Assembly: GCA_905182985.1 (NCBI GenBank)
Contig: CAJJDN010000113.1
Span: 218,326 to 282,325, forward strand
DNA: 64,000 nt
DNA from: Paramecium sonneborni
Taxonomy: Eukaryota; Ciliophora; Oligohymenophorea; Peniculida; Parameciidae
Direction: 5' to 3'
A program made the position numbers and the translations under genes. The notes beneath the pieces were generated by a model, which saw only the letters and a list, made by a program, of their open reading frames with translations, had not been told where the DNA came from and made no database searches. This document shows positions 23,928 through 36,874 of this stretch, one piece after another. The stretch's first letter is position 1; the number at the start of each line of letters is the position of its first letter.

Positions 23928-26880
23928 TCAAAAATCTTAACTTGATTCTCTTCTTTCTATTGAAAATTCATGTAATTTAGTTTATCTAAGTAGTCTCAAA
24001 TAATCTTTGTGAATATAAAAAATCATAATTTTTTAAAAAATGGCCAAAGTATCATTAGAAATCCCATTTTTTTACTCAAAAATATATGTATAATATTAAA
24101 TAACATTTGAAGATTCTTTAGTTCCAATAATCTTCTTATTTTATTGCATAGCTAACAAATTCAAGAAATTATGAAATTGTTATAAATTAAGTCCCTCATC
24201 CTCAATTTAACTATAATAAAAATAGTATCGAAGAGTAGCTTTGGTAATTTTGGATGGACATAATTTGATTTTCATAAATACTTTAACAACATCATCAAAA
24301 TTTATTAATTATGATTTTTCATTTTTAGAATTTAAAAAAAATTCAGCAATTAAAGGGTAAAAGGTTTCTAGAAAATCTTAGTAATATTCACAATTTTATA
24401 ATTGTAGATCAATAGGTTCATAGATAAAATTTTTATTTGGAAATATATATAATTATAGAAATCTAAGATATATAAATAAATAATAATTACTTATTGATTT
24501 TTTCTTAAGGATCTGTATTTTATTCAATTTCTCTTTTTTAGAATTCAGGATTATTTGTATCATTTTTTTTTTAAACTGAAGCTAATCCTCTAATAGTATC
24601 AAGAAAGTATGAATAATTCAATCCTTTATCACGAAAAAAGGATTAATCTTCAAGAGATTTATTAAAAATCTTAAGTCCTTTATCATTTGGGATTTAAATT
24701 TTCAAATCTTTAAATAGAGTTTGAAAACTTTGTGAATTCATAAATTAAAATGTCTAACTTGAATCAACTTCTTACTTATTAGAGTATTTAAAGAATAGTT
24801 TATGTAACAATTCTGATGATAGATCCTTTTCTTCATTTGATTTATGATGAATAATAAAGTTTTATAAGATCTTTGGCACTTATTTATAATTATAATTGAC
24901 TAAGTAATCAATTACTTCTTTATTTTCTTATCTTTTGATTTCTGGATCATTTTCAAAAAATTATTGAATAGTATTAATTCTTCTTTTGTTGATTTTATTT
25001 GTTACTTCAATTATTCTTGATTTATTATTTTCACTTTTTAATCTTTATTCTCTTGTTTAGAAATATCGATTAGAATAATCTGTTTTATTAAATTCCCCAA
25101 TATTCTTTTTGGTCATTCTTAATTAATTTACTTTGTAATGACTAATGAATTATTCCAAATCTTATTTACTATACTTTTGAGATTGAACTTTTAATTTTCT
25201 TTATTTTTAATTATGATAGGATTAATTAGTTAATTATTTATCATAATAAAAGGAATCAAATAAAATTGCCTCTTCAAGAATTTTCCCAAACTATTCTTCA
25301 TTACTAAGTTCACAAAACACATTAATTTCTTTGTTTTCAAATCCAAATGTATGATTATTAGGTTAAGGTAATTACTATCTTAGTTTTTGAGTAATTAAAG
25401 AACATTGATCCTTTGGATTATTAAATAATATTTTTTTTTTCTATTCTTATATTTTAATATTATAATCTTCTGTTTATAATTTAAGAATATAATCTTCATA
25501 AAAGAGTTCTAAGATTGCAACTGATATTTAATTAACATAATAATCAAGAGATCGTTACTATTTCACTATTTTTTTTAAATAATCAATATTTATTGATTTA
25601 AAGTACTTAATTATTATTTCAAATAAATATTTTCTAGTTTCAACTTCTTGTTCTTGAAATTTTGATTATTAATTTGGAAAATATTTGAATTAATCTAAAA
25701 GGGTTTATATGTATTCTTCTGCTTAATCAAATTTGTTTAAAAAATCTTTAAACTTATTGTTAAGCAAAATATTTGTAATTTCTTTTAGTAATTATTTTGC
25801 AAGTAATAAGCTGTATTCATATTGAATTTATTTAGTAGAATCAGTATAAAAAAATTCATCAGATTTTTATTTTCCATCATCTAGCTTTGCAATTCTTAAT
25901 AAACAATTTTCAAGTCTTTTTTATCCATTAAGCCATCTTTAATGTTAATCTTAAAAACCATTAAAGTTATTAAGTTTGAGATTATTGTCTTCTTTGTCTT
26001 CAGAAAAGTTGCGTTTTAATTATAGAATTTCTTTAATTTATTTTATAAGCATTTAATAATAATATTTAAATGAAATCTAACATATTCAAAACGAATCAGA
26101 CTAATTTAATAGTTAATGGAACTTATCAAATTCTGATTAAATATTGTTTAATTTTTAGCTAGTTATTTCAATATTATCTGATTGATCTTTTTTTAAATTA
26201 ATTTGGAATCTATAAGCATTGGAGGAGACTTTCAAAAGTTCTTAAAGAAAATAAGCATTGTTTGGTTTTTTTTGAGAGAAATTCAAACTTGATTATTATG
26301 GAGAAAGATGCAGACTTCGATGTTTTTTATTAATTTGTTTTTGAACATTTTATAAATTTTATCTATCATCTGGATTGAAATTAAATTTTAAAGGTTCCTT
26401 AACTTGCAACCCAATTTTTTAATAAAATTTCTTAAATTTGATATAGAATGGATCTTATAATATTTTAGGGGTTGGTTTAGGTTAAGAAGTAGGTGGAGTA
26501 ATTAAATCTCCTAAGCGAAGTTCAATAGATTATCTTTTAGATAGAAATTTAATTTTAGGATTAGATGTTGATTTAGATGGTAAAGGAGATTGAGGAATAA
26601 ATTTAAATTCACTTGGTTTATCAAGGGCAATTCGACTTAATTCTAGTAAGTTTTAACAATTTTTAGATAATACTGTCCATCTTAATTCTTTAATTTAGTC
26701 TATCTTAACTTCAGGTTCAACTTGTACTTTTTAAAGAGTGCGATAAAGTATCATTTTAGGTTTATTTTTAAAACTGGAATATTAAACATTATGAACAGGA
26801 GATTGCAGTTAGTCTGAACTTTTGTTTTCCATAAAATATTTGATTACACCATTTTATTAATCATCTTTAACATTTTACAT
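23928..26880 (-). CDS. large unknown protein with possible EF-hand-like C-terminus
   Basis: About 960 residues. The N-terminal 250 residues are basic and Ser/Pro-rich (SPLPSKSTSNPKIKF; LGDLITPPTSQPKPTPK). The middle is helical and rich in Asn, Lys and Gln. The C-terminal 120 residues contain paired helix-loop segments (INFDDVVKVFMKIKLCPSK; EDEGLNLQQFHNFLNLLA) that look like degenerate EF-hands. A 16-nt intron at 26077-26092 (GTTTTGAATATGTTAG) removes a TGA, and a 28-nt intron near 24480 restores the final exon. The start at 26880 (MQNVKDDQQNG) is chosen because it is in frame with the rest; the open frame upstream at 26977 is not. I do not recognise the family. Confidence 0.7.
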
Positions 26881-26994
26881 TTTCAAATTTAATTTCTCTC
26901 TTCTTATCTGATAAATTAACTATTAATACTTATTCTGGGCTTTTATGAAAATATCTGTCCTTTTCAAATTTCAACATAATATTAATTAAAAATA

Positions 26995-29474
26995 ATGAGT
27001 AGTACAACTAAAAAAAAGTTGAACATAAATTCTAAACCATTTAATATAGAAGACACATAAAACTAAACATAATCTCATCCTAATATTGTACTTACTTCAA
27101 AAGTATACTAACCAAAAAATGAGATCCAAGAATATTTTCATAAAAATAATCATACTCCTTTTGATGATTTAGCACCTGATTTTATGAATAATTAAATTAC
27201 ATAAATTACTTAATAACCACCTAAAGTTATTCTATAATCTTAAGGAATAAAAAAAAAAAAAGAATTAAGAAAAACTGAATATTAATTTGATATCGACCCA
27301 ACATTTTAAGAAAAGGTAACAATTAAGATTATTTAAGTAGATTGAACAAAAAAATAAAGAAGAATTAGAATAACAAAAGTTAGAAGAATAAAGAAAAATA
27401 GAAGAAGAATAAAGAAAAATAGAAGAAGAAAAATTAAGATAAGAAGAGCTTCAAAGATAAGAAGAATTAATTAAACTTGAAGAGCTTAGAAAATAATAAT
27501 TAGAAGAAGAATAAAGACTACCAAAACCATACACAAAAGAGCAACTTGAAACTATTTTTGCAAACATGAATGATTTTTAATATTTTGAAAGTGACAATAA
27601 TTGGATTAGAATTAAAGACAGAAAACATTTTGATTATAAAGAATTAAAAAGATATGAATAAAGAAAAGATAGTAAAATACCTACATAGAAAAGAGATAAA
27701 CCAGATATTCAATTAGATAGATAACCAGTCTAATAAATTGAGCCTAATTTAAGAATGCCATAAAGAGCACCAATCTCTATATAAGAATAACTTTGGAAAG
27801 ATAAATTAAAAGAAGAAGCTAATGCTTGGACTTAAATTCTTAATACAACTCCAGAATAAAAAAAAGCTATAGAAAAAGAACTTAAATATAGGTTAAATTA
27901 ATTAGCTCCAGATAATGAAGTCTAAGTCTCTAAATTTATTATAGATATTATTGAATAAAAGTAATTGTATTACTATATTTGTATAGTTAAGATTTCATAG
28001 ACTTTTTAACTGAAAAAATAATAGAAAAAGCTTAAGTTGAACCCAAATATAGAGCATTATATATTAATTTATGTTCTAAATTAGCCCTTTTACCATCTTT
28101 ATAATCAACTCAAGACAAAAATGGCAAGATAAGATAATAATCCAAATTCAAAACGTCTTTATTGAATAGAGTTTAAAAAATGTTTAATAGTAGAAAAACA
28201 ATAGATTTAGATACATCAAAATTAAAACCTGAAGAAAAGATATAATATCATATGATTAGAAAGAGAAAGATTATGGGAAGTATATATTATTAGTTTATTT
28301 GATAGATGTTAGATTTATTGGTGGATTATATTTAGCAACATTACTTCCTATATAAGCATTATCTAGTGTATTATCTGAATTGATAGGAGAATATCTTGTT
28401 GGTTATGTTCCAAATGGAGATACTGCTGATGAATCTTTAGAAGGATTAATTGAACTTATAGATTAAAGTATTCATTCATAATAAATTATTAGTTGGTCAA
28501 AGTTTTAATTAAAATGATAGAATTACAGATGATGCATTTTTATTTAAAATTGGATAGATTTTAAATGGTAAAATGAAAACATAAGATTAAATTGAAACAT
28601 TGTTTAGAGATATTAAAAAATCAACTGTTTTAAATTTAATGGAAATAGTATTTTAAAAACTTTTAGAAAATTATCATTTTTCTTAAAGAATTAGATTACT
28701 AATTGAAAATTTATTAGATAAAATTTAAAAGGGTTGGTAAGGTGTTTATGCAAAAAAAGAAGAATTAGCAGAAAGTGCCTAAAATACACATGAATTAGAA
28801 GAAGAAGATCCTTTAGAACTTAAATTAAAAGAGGCTAGATAAAATTCTGCAAAAAAGGAAAATCAATCAAATGAATAAGATTAAAAAATAAGAGCAAAAG
28901 ATATTACAATGTTAGTAAATAGTTCATTTACATTTGATCCAGTTGATTAGATGGATAAATTAAGAAGTGAATTGAAAAGGATCAAATTAGAAGCCCCAGA
29001 ATTGTTAAAAGTATTCTTTGAAACTTTCTTTTAAAATATGTTAGCTTGTATTTATTTATATTTAATTCTAGTAAAATAAGTAAAATAAAATATTGAACGA
29101 GCTCAATTAGTTTTTGATATATTAGTCTTAGAAGAAGCAGAAGAGGATATTGTTACTTAAGCACTTTAAGATGTAAATATTGTATTTATCTTAAGATCTT
29201 AAATGAGGATTTAGTTTATAATATAAGTGAATCTAGTTCCTCTTGTAAATTAATTACAAATATATTGTCCTGTTTTATCATTGAATTAGATTGGAATGTT
29301 ATGAAAAAACTTTAGTTAAAACCACTTCTTGATATAGAAGATTTTAATGAATTTTTAATTAAAGTAGGAAATCAATTAATAACCAAATTTCCAGATTAAT
29401 CAAGTAGAGACTTGATTATAAAATATTTTAATTTGCTCAAATAAGATTTGAGCACTTAATTAAATTTTGATTGA
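26995..29474 (+). CDS. eIF4G-like translation initiation factor (MIF4G domain)
   Basis: Scaffold of the cap-binding complex. The MIF4G domain is recognisable from KFIIDIIEQ, YRALYINLCSKLALL and the hallmark RKRKIMGNVRFIGGLYLATLL, then LVGYVPNGDTADE. The hallmark asparagine is created by splicing a 26-nt intron at 28280-28305. Other introns are at 27316-27337, 27961-27986 and 28468-28492 (22, 26 and 25 nt). Upstream is a Glu/Gln/Arg-rich charged region and YTKEQLETIF, which is close to the eIF4E-binding pattern but has Glu where a hydrophobic residue is usual. After MIF4G come further helical segments ending QLNFD. The start ATG is 114 bp from the divergent neighbour. The exact eIF4G, or other MIF4G, subtype is not settled. 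Confidence 0.8.
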
Positions 29475-29685
29475 AATATGTTTCTTTATATCATTTAAAA
29501 TTTGCAATATTTCATTTATAGAATTCATTCTATTTTCTTTCATATAAACTTTAAAAATTTGAATTTTTTACATTTAATAATGTAATAAAATATTAAGAAT
29601 ATTCAATTAAATAAAATATAACACCTATTTCTTTAACATTAATCAATTAGATTTATTGTTAATATTATTATAATTATTTTTATAA

Positions 29686-30045
29686 ATGTTTGAAGAACCT
29701 ATTATGGAATCAATGCTTGATTATAATCAATCTCTAACATTAGATTAGAAATTACAGACTATGAATTTTCCCCTTAAAACCCTTTCTGAAGTCAAAGAGA
29801 GATATAAATATCAAATTGATTATTCAACATTATAGGAAAGAAAATTCAATCTTAGGAAAACTCGATAGCCTCTCATTATATTTTCATCAGCAGATATTGA
29901 ATTAAATCCGCCAAGAACTGAAGTTAGAGTTAAATCAGTGATATCTCCAGAAATCAATCCAAGTCTCTTATTTGTTTCTGCTTAGTCAGCTTAGTCAAAT
30001 AATTCTAAGAGTAGAAGCCTAGGTTTCAGAAAAAAGCGCTTTTGA
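29686..30045 (+). CDS. small unknown protein
   Basis: One exon, 119 residues, starting MFEEPIMESMLDYNQSL. No signal peptide or membrane segment is present. A patch of charged residues (SEVKERYKYQIDYS) is followed by a Pro/Val stretch (NPPRTEVRVKSVISPE) and a basic, Ser-rich end (SKSRSLGFRKKRF). That end could be a nuclear signal or phosphosite cluster. Glutamine is written TAG several times, as expected. No family is recognised. Confidence 0.6.
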
Positions 30046-30830
30046 ATCTAATTACATGAGAGGTAACATCAATATTTCATTTTCTGATTATACCTCTTAT
30101 TATAATTAATTATTAAGTATTTAAAATTTGTCCAGTATTAATCAAAAAATAACAATATAATTCTCCATTTCATACCAATGCAAATAATTTATTATTCTCT
30201 CCCCTAAATTATCATTCATGATAAAACCTAATTTGAAAATTTTAAATCTCTTAAATAATCTAATAAGCTTCATTTAATATTTTCAACTAGATTCGTAAAC
30301 ATTTAATCATCATCATCAACTTTTGATTTAAATTTATATATATACTACATTTCAATTTTTTTCAGATATTTCAATAGTTTTTAAAATTATTTATTTTCAA
30401 TAAAATCTTTTATATAGAAATTTTGACTAATTATTTTTCAAGATTGATATTTAAAGTATTCTGAATATCTATACTTCTAAAATTTTAATAGATATATAAA
30501 TATATTAAGAATTAAATAGTTTAATAAATTGAATTTGTATTCATCTACTTGTATTAACTATTGATTATTTGATAAAAAAATTTTAAATACTAAAAATTTT
30601 ATAAGATAATGATTTATCATTTTCAATAAACAAAATAATTATTTTTTAGAATGCAAAAAAGAATAATAATAATAATTTCAAAAATAAATGAGTCATTTTT
30701 AGTTTAGTTGATGAGCATTCAGAACAATCGCTTTTTTTTATAAAAAGTCAACGAAATATGAAATTTGAGAATAACTTTGACAAAAATGATTATTTCAATA
30801 AGAATATGTTAATACACTTTAGGTTAATTT
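30046..30830. other. AT-rich spacer, partly the repeated block
   Basis: No convincing gene. From 30470 the sequence is also present at 31548 onward. A short plus-strand frame around 30700-30800 (SLVDEHSEQSLFF, then KFENNFDKNDYF) looks coding but could not be joined to a start. It may be an upstream exon of the small gene that follows. Confidence 0.4.
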
Positions 30831-31052
30831 ATGACTTCAAATCAAAATGATTTTAATAAAATAAAAAGTTCTAAGCATAAATAAATAATTAGTTAAAACT
30901 TTAATGATGATAAAATATATAATACATTATTTAATACACATTATAATAAATTTAAAGTATAAATAATTAAGTAACAAAATTTAATTATTATGGATTAGAA
31001 AGAGAAATAAAATGAAGATATTTTTGATTTAAATGAATTTATATTAGTGTGA
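30831..31052 (+). CDS. possible small protein (73 aa), copy 1
   Basis: Open from ATG 30831 to TGA 31050-31052: MTSNQNDFNKIKSSKHKQ near the start, an acidic end (DQKEKQNEDIFDLNEF). It uses TAA/TAG as glutamine. A coherent frame just upstream suggests an unassembled 5' exon. The identical copy at 31909-32130 belongs to the duplicated block. Function unknown. Confidence 0.35.
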
Positions 31053-31116
31053 TTGAAAAAAGAAGGATTGATTGAAAATTAGGTTTGATTTAAATATAAA
31101 ATATATAATTAACAAA

Positions 31117-31546
31117 ATGAATAAGGAAGAAGAACCAATATAAGAACCATTAATGAATGAGCAAAACTAATAAGTAGATGGTAAAAGTAATAGAGGAATG
31201 TCTTAAGTTTCAGCATTGACTGATTAATCTAAGAATGAAACACATTTATATGAGATTCCAGATCTTTCAAATGTTACATAAAATGTTCTATGTCGTTTAA
31301 TATCTGTATCTGTGGTTTGTATTGTATTTTTGATAGCAGAGGTATATAATATTGATATTATATGAAAGGTAGTTGGAGGTTTATGGGCATAATCATTAGC
31401 AATATTATCTGACGCAGCACATATGTTTTCTGATATGAGTGGATTTTTTATATCAATATTTTCAATTTGGTTAGGTTAACGACCAGCATCATAAAAAATG
31501 TCTTTTGGATATCATAGAGCTGAAGTAATTGGAGCATTAGCAAGTA
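31117..31546 (+). CDS. CDF zinc transporter, 5' part, cut at the N
   Basis: Identical to the first 430 bases of the complete transporter gene starting at 32195. It covers the Gln-rich N-terminus, the first membrane spans with SDAAHMFSDMSG, and reaches VIGALAS before the N. It should be read as the same gene assembled twice, not as a second transporter. Confidence 0.85.
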
Positions 31547-31547
31547 N
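31547..31547. other. single N at a contig join
   Basis: The only ambiguous base seen. It separates two identical stretches of about 1 kb, so it marks a join of unknown true length, probably negative (overlapping contigs). Confidence 0.9.
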
Positions 31548-32624
31548 TATACTTCTAAAATTTTAATAGATATATAAATATATTAAGAATTAAATAGTTT
31601 AATAAATTGAATTTGTATTCATCTACTTGTATTAACTATTGATTATTTGATAAAAAAATTTTAAATACTAAAAATTTTATAAGATAATGATTTATCATTT
31701 TCAATAAACAAAATAATTATTTTTTAGAATGCAAAAAAGAATAATAATAATAATTTCAAAAATAAATGAGTCATTTTTAGTTTAGTTGATGAGCATTCAG
31801 AACAATCGCTTTTTTTTATAAAAAGTCAACGAAATATGAAATTTGAGAATAACTTTGACAAAAATGATTATTTCAATAAGAATATGTTAATACACTTTAG
31901 GTTAATTTATGACTTCAAATCAAAATGATTTTAATAAAATAAAAAGTTCTAAGCATAAATAAATAATTAGTTAAAACTTTAATGATGATAAAATATATAA
32001 TACATTATTTAATACACATTATAATAAATTTAAAGTATAAATAATTAAGTAACAAAATTTAATTATTATGGATTAGAAAGAGAAATAAAATGAAGATATT
32101 TTTGATTTAAATGAATTTATATTAGTGTGATTGAAAAAAGAAGGATTGATTGAAAATTAGGTTTGATTTAAATATAAAATATATAATTAACAAAATGAAT
32201 AAGGAAGAAGAACCAATATAAGAACCATTAATGAATGAGCAAAACTAATAAGTAGATGGTAAAAGTAATAGAGGAATGTCTTAAGTTTCAGCATTGACTG
32301 ATTAATCTAAGAATGAAACACATTTATATGAGATTCCAGATCTTTCAAATGTTACATAAAATGTTCTATGTCGTTTAATATCTGTATCTGTGGTTTGTAT
32401 TGTATTTTTGATAGCAGAGGTATATAATATTGATATTATATGAAAGGTAGTTGGAGGTTTATGGGCATAATCATTAGCAATATTATCTGACGCAGCACAT
32501 ATGTTTTCTGATATGAGTGGATTTTTTATATCAATATTTTCAATTTGGTTAGGTTAACGACCAGCATCATAAAAAATGTCTTTTGGATATCATAGAGCTG
32601 AAGTAATTGGAGCATTAGCAAGTA
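31548..32624 (+). repeat. second copy of the roughly 1077-bp direct duplication
   Basis: Repeats 30470-31546 base for base as far as compared, then continues uninterrupted into the rest of the zinc transporter gene. This copy is the one to use for annotation. Confidence 0.9.
31909..32130 (+). CDS. possible small protein (73 aa), copy 2
   Basis: Same sequence as 30831-31052. It lies 64 bp upstream of the zinc transporter start on the same strand. If the duplication is an assembly artefact, only one gene exists. Function unknown; the coding call rests on frame and composition only. Confidence 0.35.
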
Positions 32625-33966
32625 TAGTATTAATTTGGGGATTAACTATTTTATTACTTTATGAAGCAACGGAAAGAATGATAAACAAAACATTAGTAAC
32701 AAATCCACTTATTATGTTAATTACAGCAGGATTTGGATTATTTTGTAATTTAGTAATGGCTAAAGTATTGCATTCATCTCCAAGTGGTGGACATACTCAT
32801 GATCATGGTCATGGTCATCATCATCATGGTCATTTTCATAGTCATAATCATGATAATCATAATCATAATCATGATTAAGAATCTAAATAAAAAAAAAAGA
32901 AATTCAATGTTAAATAAAAAAGATCTATGGTTAGCGAAAATGGAGTTAGTTTGCTTGTTGTTGAATAAAGTATAGAAACTGATTCTGATAAAAGCAAAAA
33001 TAATAAAACTATTGAAGAAGTCAGTAGTGAAAGTAAATAAACAAGTAATGGAAAATAAAATTATTCATAACAATAAATTATTTAAATATCAAATTAAATA
33101 GAAAATAGAAATCATAACCATTCTTAAAATTGTGATCATGAACATTCAAACTAATTATGTTCTGATGATTTTTAAAATTAAACTAATACATAAAAAACAT
33201 TAATAGAGAATAAATATTATTCAGAAAATAGTAGTAGTAGTTGTTCTCATGATCATGATCATGAACATGAACATGAACATGAACATGAACATGAACATGA
33301 ACATGAACATAATCATGAACATAATCATGATCATAATCATGAACATGAACATGATAGAGATGAATTAAAATAAATAAGAAATAAAAAATTAAAAAGTCAT
33401 AATCTATCTGAAATTAATGAACATGATAATTATAATTTAAAAGCAGCTATGATTCATGTTATAGGAGATATTTTATAATCAATAGGAGTTTTGATAGCTG
33501 CTTTATTAATCTTCTTTTTTGGTCAAAAAAAAGATGAAAATCATGAAATTATTTTTACTTATTGGTAATACGCTGATCCTCTTTGCACATATTTATTCAG
33601 TATTTTAGTTCTCTTTACAACTTTTGGAGTTGCAAAAGAATGTTTAAGAGTATTAATGGAAGGTACACCAACAAGTAATTATTAAATTTTTTTAAATTAG
33701 ACTTAATTATAGAAGAATTCAGATAAAAAATAAATTCTATTCAGAGGGTTAAAGAAGTTCATGATCTTCATATTTGGTCTTTGTCTGTTGGTAAACCAGC
33801 TATGTCTGCACATATAGTTTGTTTAGAAAATCCTGAATATGTATTAAAGAAAGCAACAAAATTATGTAGAAAATTTGGAATATATCATTCCACTATTTAA
33901 ATTGAACTATATGATAGGTAAGGAGCAAATGATTACATTAAATGTAATCATAATTTGCATAAATGA
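32195..33966 (+). CDS. CDF-family zinc transporter (ZnT-like)
   Basis: Cation diffusion facilitator that exchanges Zn2+ for protons, moving zinc out of the cytosol. The TM2 site SDAAHMFSDM and the TM5 site HVIGDILQSIGV carry the paired His/Asp of the transport site. The cytosolic C-terminal domain shows VHDLHIWSLSVGKPAMSAHI, as in ZnT2/3/8. Two His-rich cytosolic loops are present: HDHGHGHHHHGHFHSHNHD (about 32810) and a long HE/HD repeat (33248-33355), separated by a Ser/Gln-rich stretch. The loop between TM4 and TM5 is much longer than in animal ZnTs. Introns are at 32420-32446 (27 nt, containing TGA) and about 33677-33702 (26 nt). The start is MNKEEEPIQEP. Its convergent neighbour's stop is 35 bp away. 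Confidence 0.9.
33248..33355 (+). repeat. coding CATGAA/CATGAT hexanucleotide repeat
   Basis: About 18 tandem His-Glu, His-Asp or His-Asn codon pairs within the zinc transporter's cytosolic loop. It encodes a metal-binding His array and is likely variable in copy number. Confidence 0.9.
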
Positions 33967-34001
33967 TTATTTAAATTAAACACTCTAAATAGATTTAAAA
34001 T

Positions 34002-34903
34002 TCATTATATATTCTCTTCTTATATTATTCCAATCGTCTCTTCAATAGGATTTGAGCCTTTTTATAACACTTTTTGATCAACCTTTTTCAATACTCTAAT
34101 AGATATCCAAATTAAGAGTAGAAGAAATATAATAAAAAGATAAAAGTAGATTTCATCTTATAATTAAATGGATGTATTTTATACAAGAAGAGAATGTATA
34201 TTGCAATAGTCAGGTGGATCATTTTTTAATTTCTAACAGATATGGATAATCATATCAGCAAATTCTAAATGAGATATATCTTAATGATTTAAGTATACAG
34301 TTAGTGTGCTCTGATTATATTATTATTTCATTTCTTAAGACAATATGAAATTTTCAAGTAAAGCCTAATCTCCTTCACCTAAAAAGCTGGCATTAATGCA
34401 TTAATCAAGTTCTTCAACATCATAATTTAAAATGTTTTGCAAAATATGTTATGAACAATATGTATAATGTGGATTTTCTAAACAATCTTGCTAAAATAAA
34501 TTGATATAGTTTAGAAATATGAAAATATCATTAGTGAATATACATTTTTATCTAATGATTTCTGTGAGTAACAATTGCCCATTGGCATAACTGGAAAATT
34601 CTAAGCTTGAAAGATAATGAATTACAACAATATCTACCCCCTCCATAGCAGTTTGGTTCTGGTTTAGTATAATTATGTCTTTTTTGGCATGTGTAACATG
34701 GTAAAATGTGATTTAGTATGTTTAAAGTTACTTAGTTGATATTAAAGTGATTTACATCCTTTTGCTTGAAATTATTAATAATGTTATTCAAGTTTTCCTA
34801 AATAAGATAATGAATCTTTGTTAGTAATATCGATTCCAATAGTTAGATTGATTGGATTAACTGTAGCAAAACATCTAGCAATAAGAAATGATAGCAATAA
34901 CAT
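34002..34903 (-). CDS. vacuolar-sorting-receptor-like membrane protein
   Basis: A signal peptide (MLLLSFLIARCFAT) leads into a luminal domain with the cysteine layout of plant vacuolar sorting receptors. In order these are LPCYTCQKRH, NCYGGGRYC, LTEIIRQKC, QDCLENPHYTYCSQ, ELDQCINAS, then LTVYLNHQDI and IIHICQKL. One membrane span (FYLFIIFLLLLIWISI) is followed by a short cytosolic tail. Two 25-nt introns, 34731-34755 and 34601-34625, are needed to keep the family frame. The protein is about 280 residues, far shorter than plant receptors, and lacks their N-terminal protease-associated and EGF parts. A sorting role is inferred. Its ATG lies 32 bp downstream of the Nudix stop on the same strand. 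Confidence 0.7.
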
Positions 34904-34935
34904 AATAATTCAATATTAAAAATTTATATATTGAT

Positions 34936-35529
34936 TCAATTACTAAATTATTATCCCAAAGCAAAAAACCAAAGAAGTCCAGCTATTTCATAATCTTTTT
35001 CTTTTGCTAATTCTACAATTTCAGATGCTAAGGTTTTTCCCATATTCATTTTATACACTATAATATTTTCATCAGATTCTAAATGTTATTATGGATTAAG
35101 ATTAATTTCTGAATCACCATCAATATCAACAATAACAGATAATCCAAATTCTGTAGATTTCCATGGATCATTTCTAATGCGTACACCATTATATTAATAT
35201 TCTCCAATCTAAGCAGTATATCCAGTTTCTTCTTTAATTTCTCTTAATCCATTCTCAAAAATAGTACCATCAGGATCAACTAATCCTGCTGGAAATTCTA
35301 GACAAAATTTTCTAATAGGAGGTCTAAAATTAGCAATAACAATTATTTATGAAGGTTTCTATTTATATTTGATAATTGGAATAATTTCAACTCCTCCTCT
35401 ATTTCCAGGTGGTCTTTCTACATATTCCCAAACTTTATCTTATCCATTTACAGAAAAACGGAGAAGTTTGAAATGCAACCACTTACCTTAATAGATAAGT
35501 TATTCATCAACCTTTGTATTGAAATCCAT
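34936..35529 (-). CDS. Nudix hydrolase, ADP-ribose pyrophosphatase type
   Basis: One exon, 197 residues. The pattern of NUDT5-like ADP-ribose pyrophosphatases is clear: WEYVERPPGNRGGVEIIPII, RPPIRKFCLEFPAGLVD, then the Nudix box ending LREIKEETGY. The box reads G-LVDPD-G-TIFENGL-REIKEETGY, so the first glutamate of the GX5EX7REUXEEXGU consensus is glycine here. The REUXEEXGU part is complete, so metal binding may be retained. It likely hydrolyses ADP-ribose or a related nucleoside diphosphate sugar in the cytosol. The start is 84 bp from the divergent malate dehydrogenase start. Confidence 0.85.
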
Positions 35530-35613
35530 AGTAATAAAAATATTACGTATTATGTATATAAAATAAATGTAGTGATGCTAGAGCAAATCCATAAATAAAA
35601 TAAATATCCAAAA

Positions 35614-36738
<1,125 letters not shown>

Positions 36739-36874
36739 TATATTAATCAAATTATTAGTAAAAATAAACATCAATAGCACTCTTAATTATCATTTTTTAA
36801 ATATAGTTTAAAGTTTAAAAAGATTAATATTCATTTCTTCAATTTATATCACCATCCTCATCTTTACATCATAA

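Larger units (their letters stand above)
30470..31546 (+). repeat. first copy of a roughly 1077-bp identical direct duplication
   Basis: Starts tatacttctaaaattttaat and matches the block at 31548-32624 with an offset of exactly 1078 bases. Every line I compared is identical. It ends at the single N. Most likely it is the unmerged end of one contig. Confidence 0.9.

Noticed and set aside
30470..32624. Tandem duplication of the zinc transporter as a biological event
   Set aside because: The copies look identical and are split by a single N, which fits unmerged contig ends better.
32784..32975. Plus-strand frame of Met/Ile repeats
   Set aside because: It is the shifted frame of the His-rich loop of the zinc transporter.
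33248..33355. CRISPR-like or satellite array
   Set aside because: It is a coding hexanucleotide repeat in frame with the transporter, without spacers.
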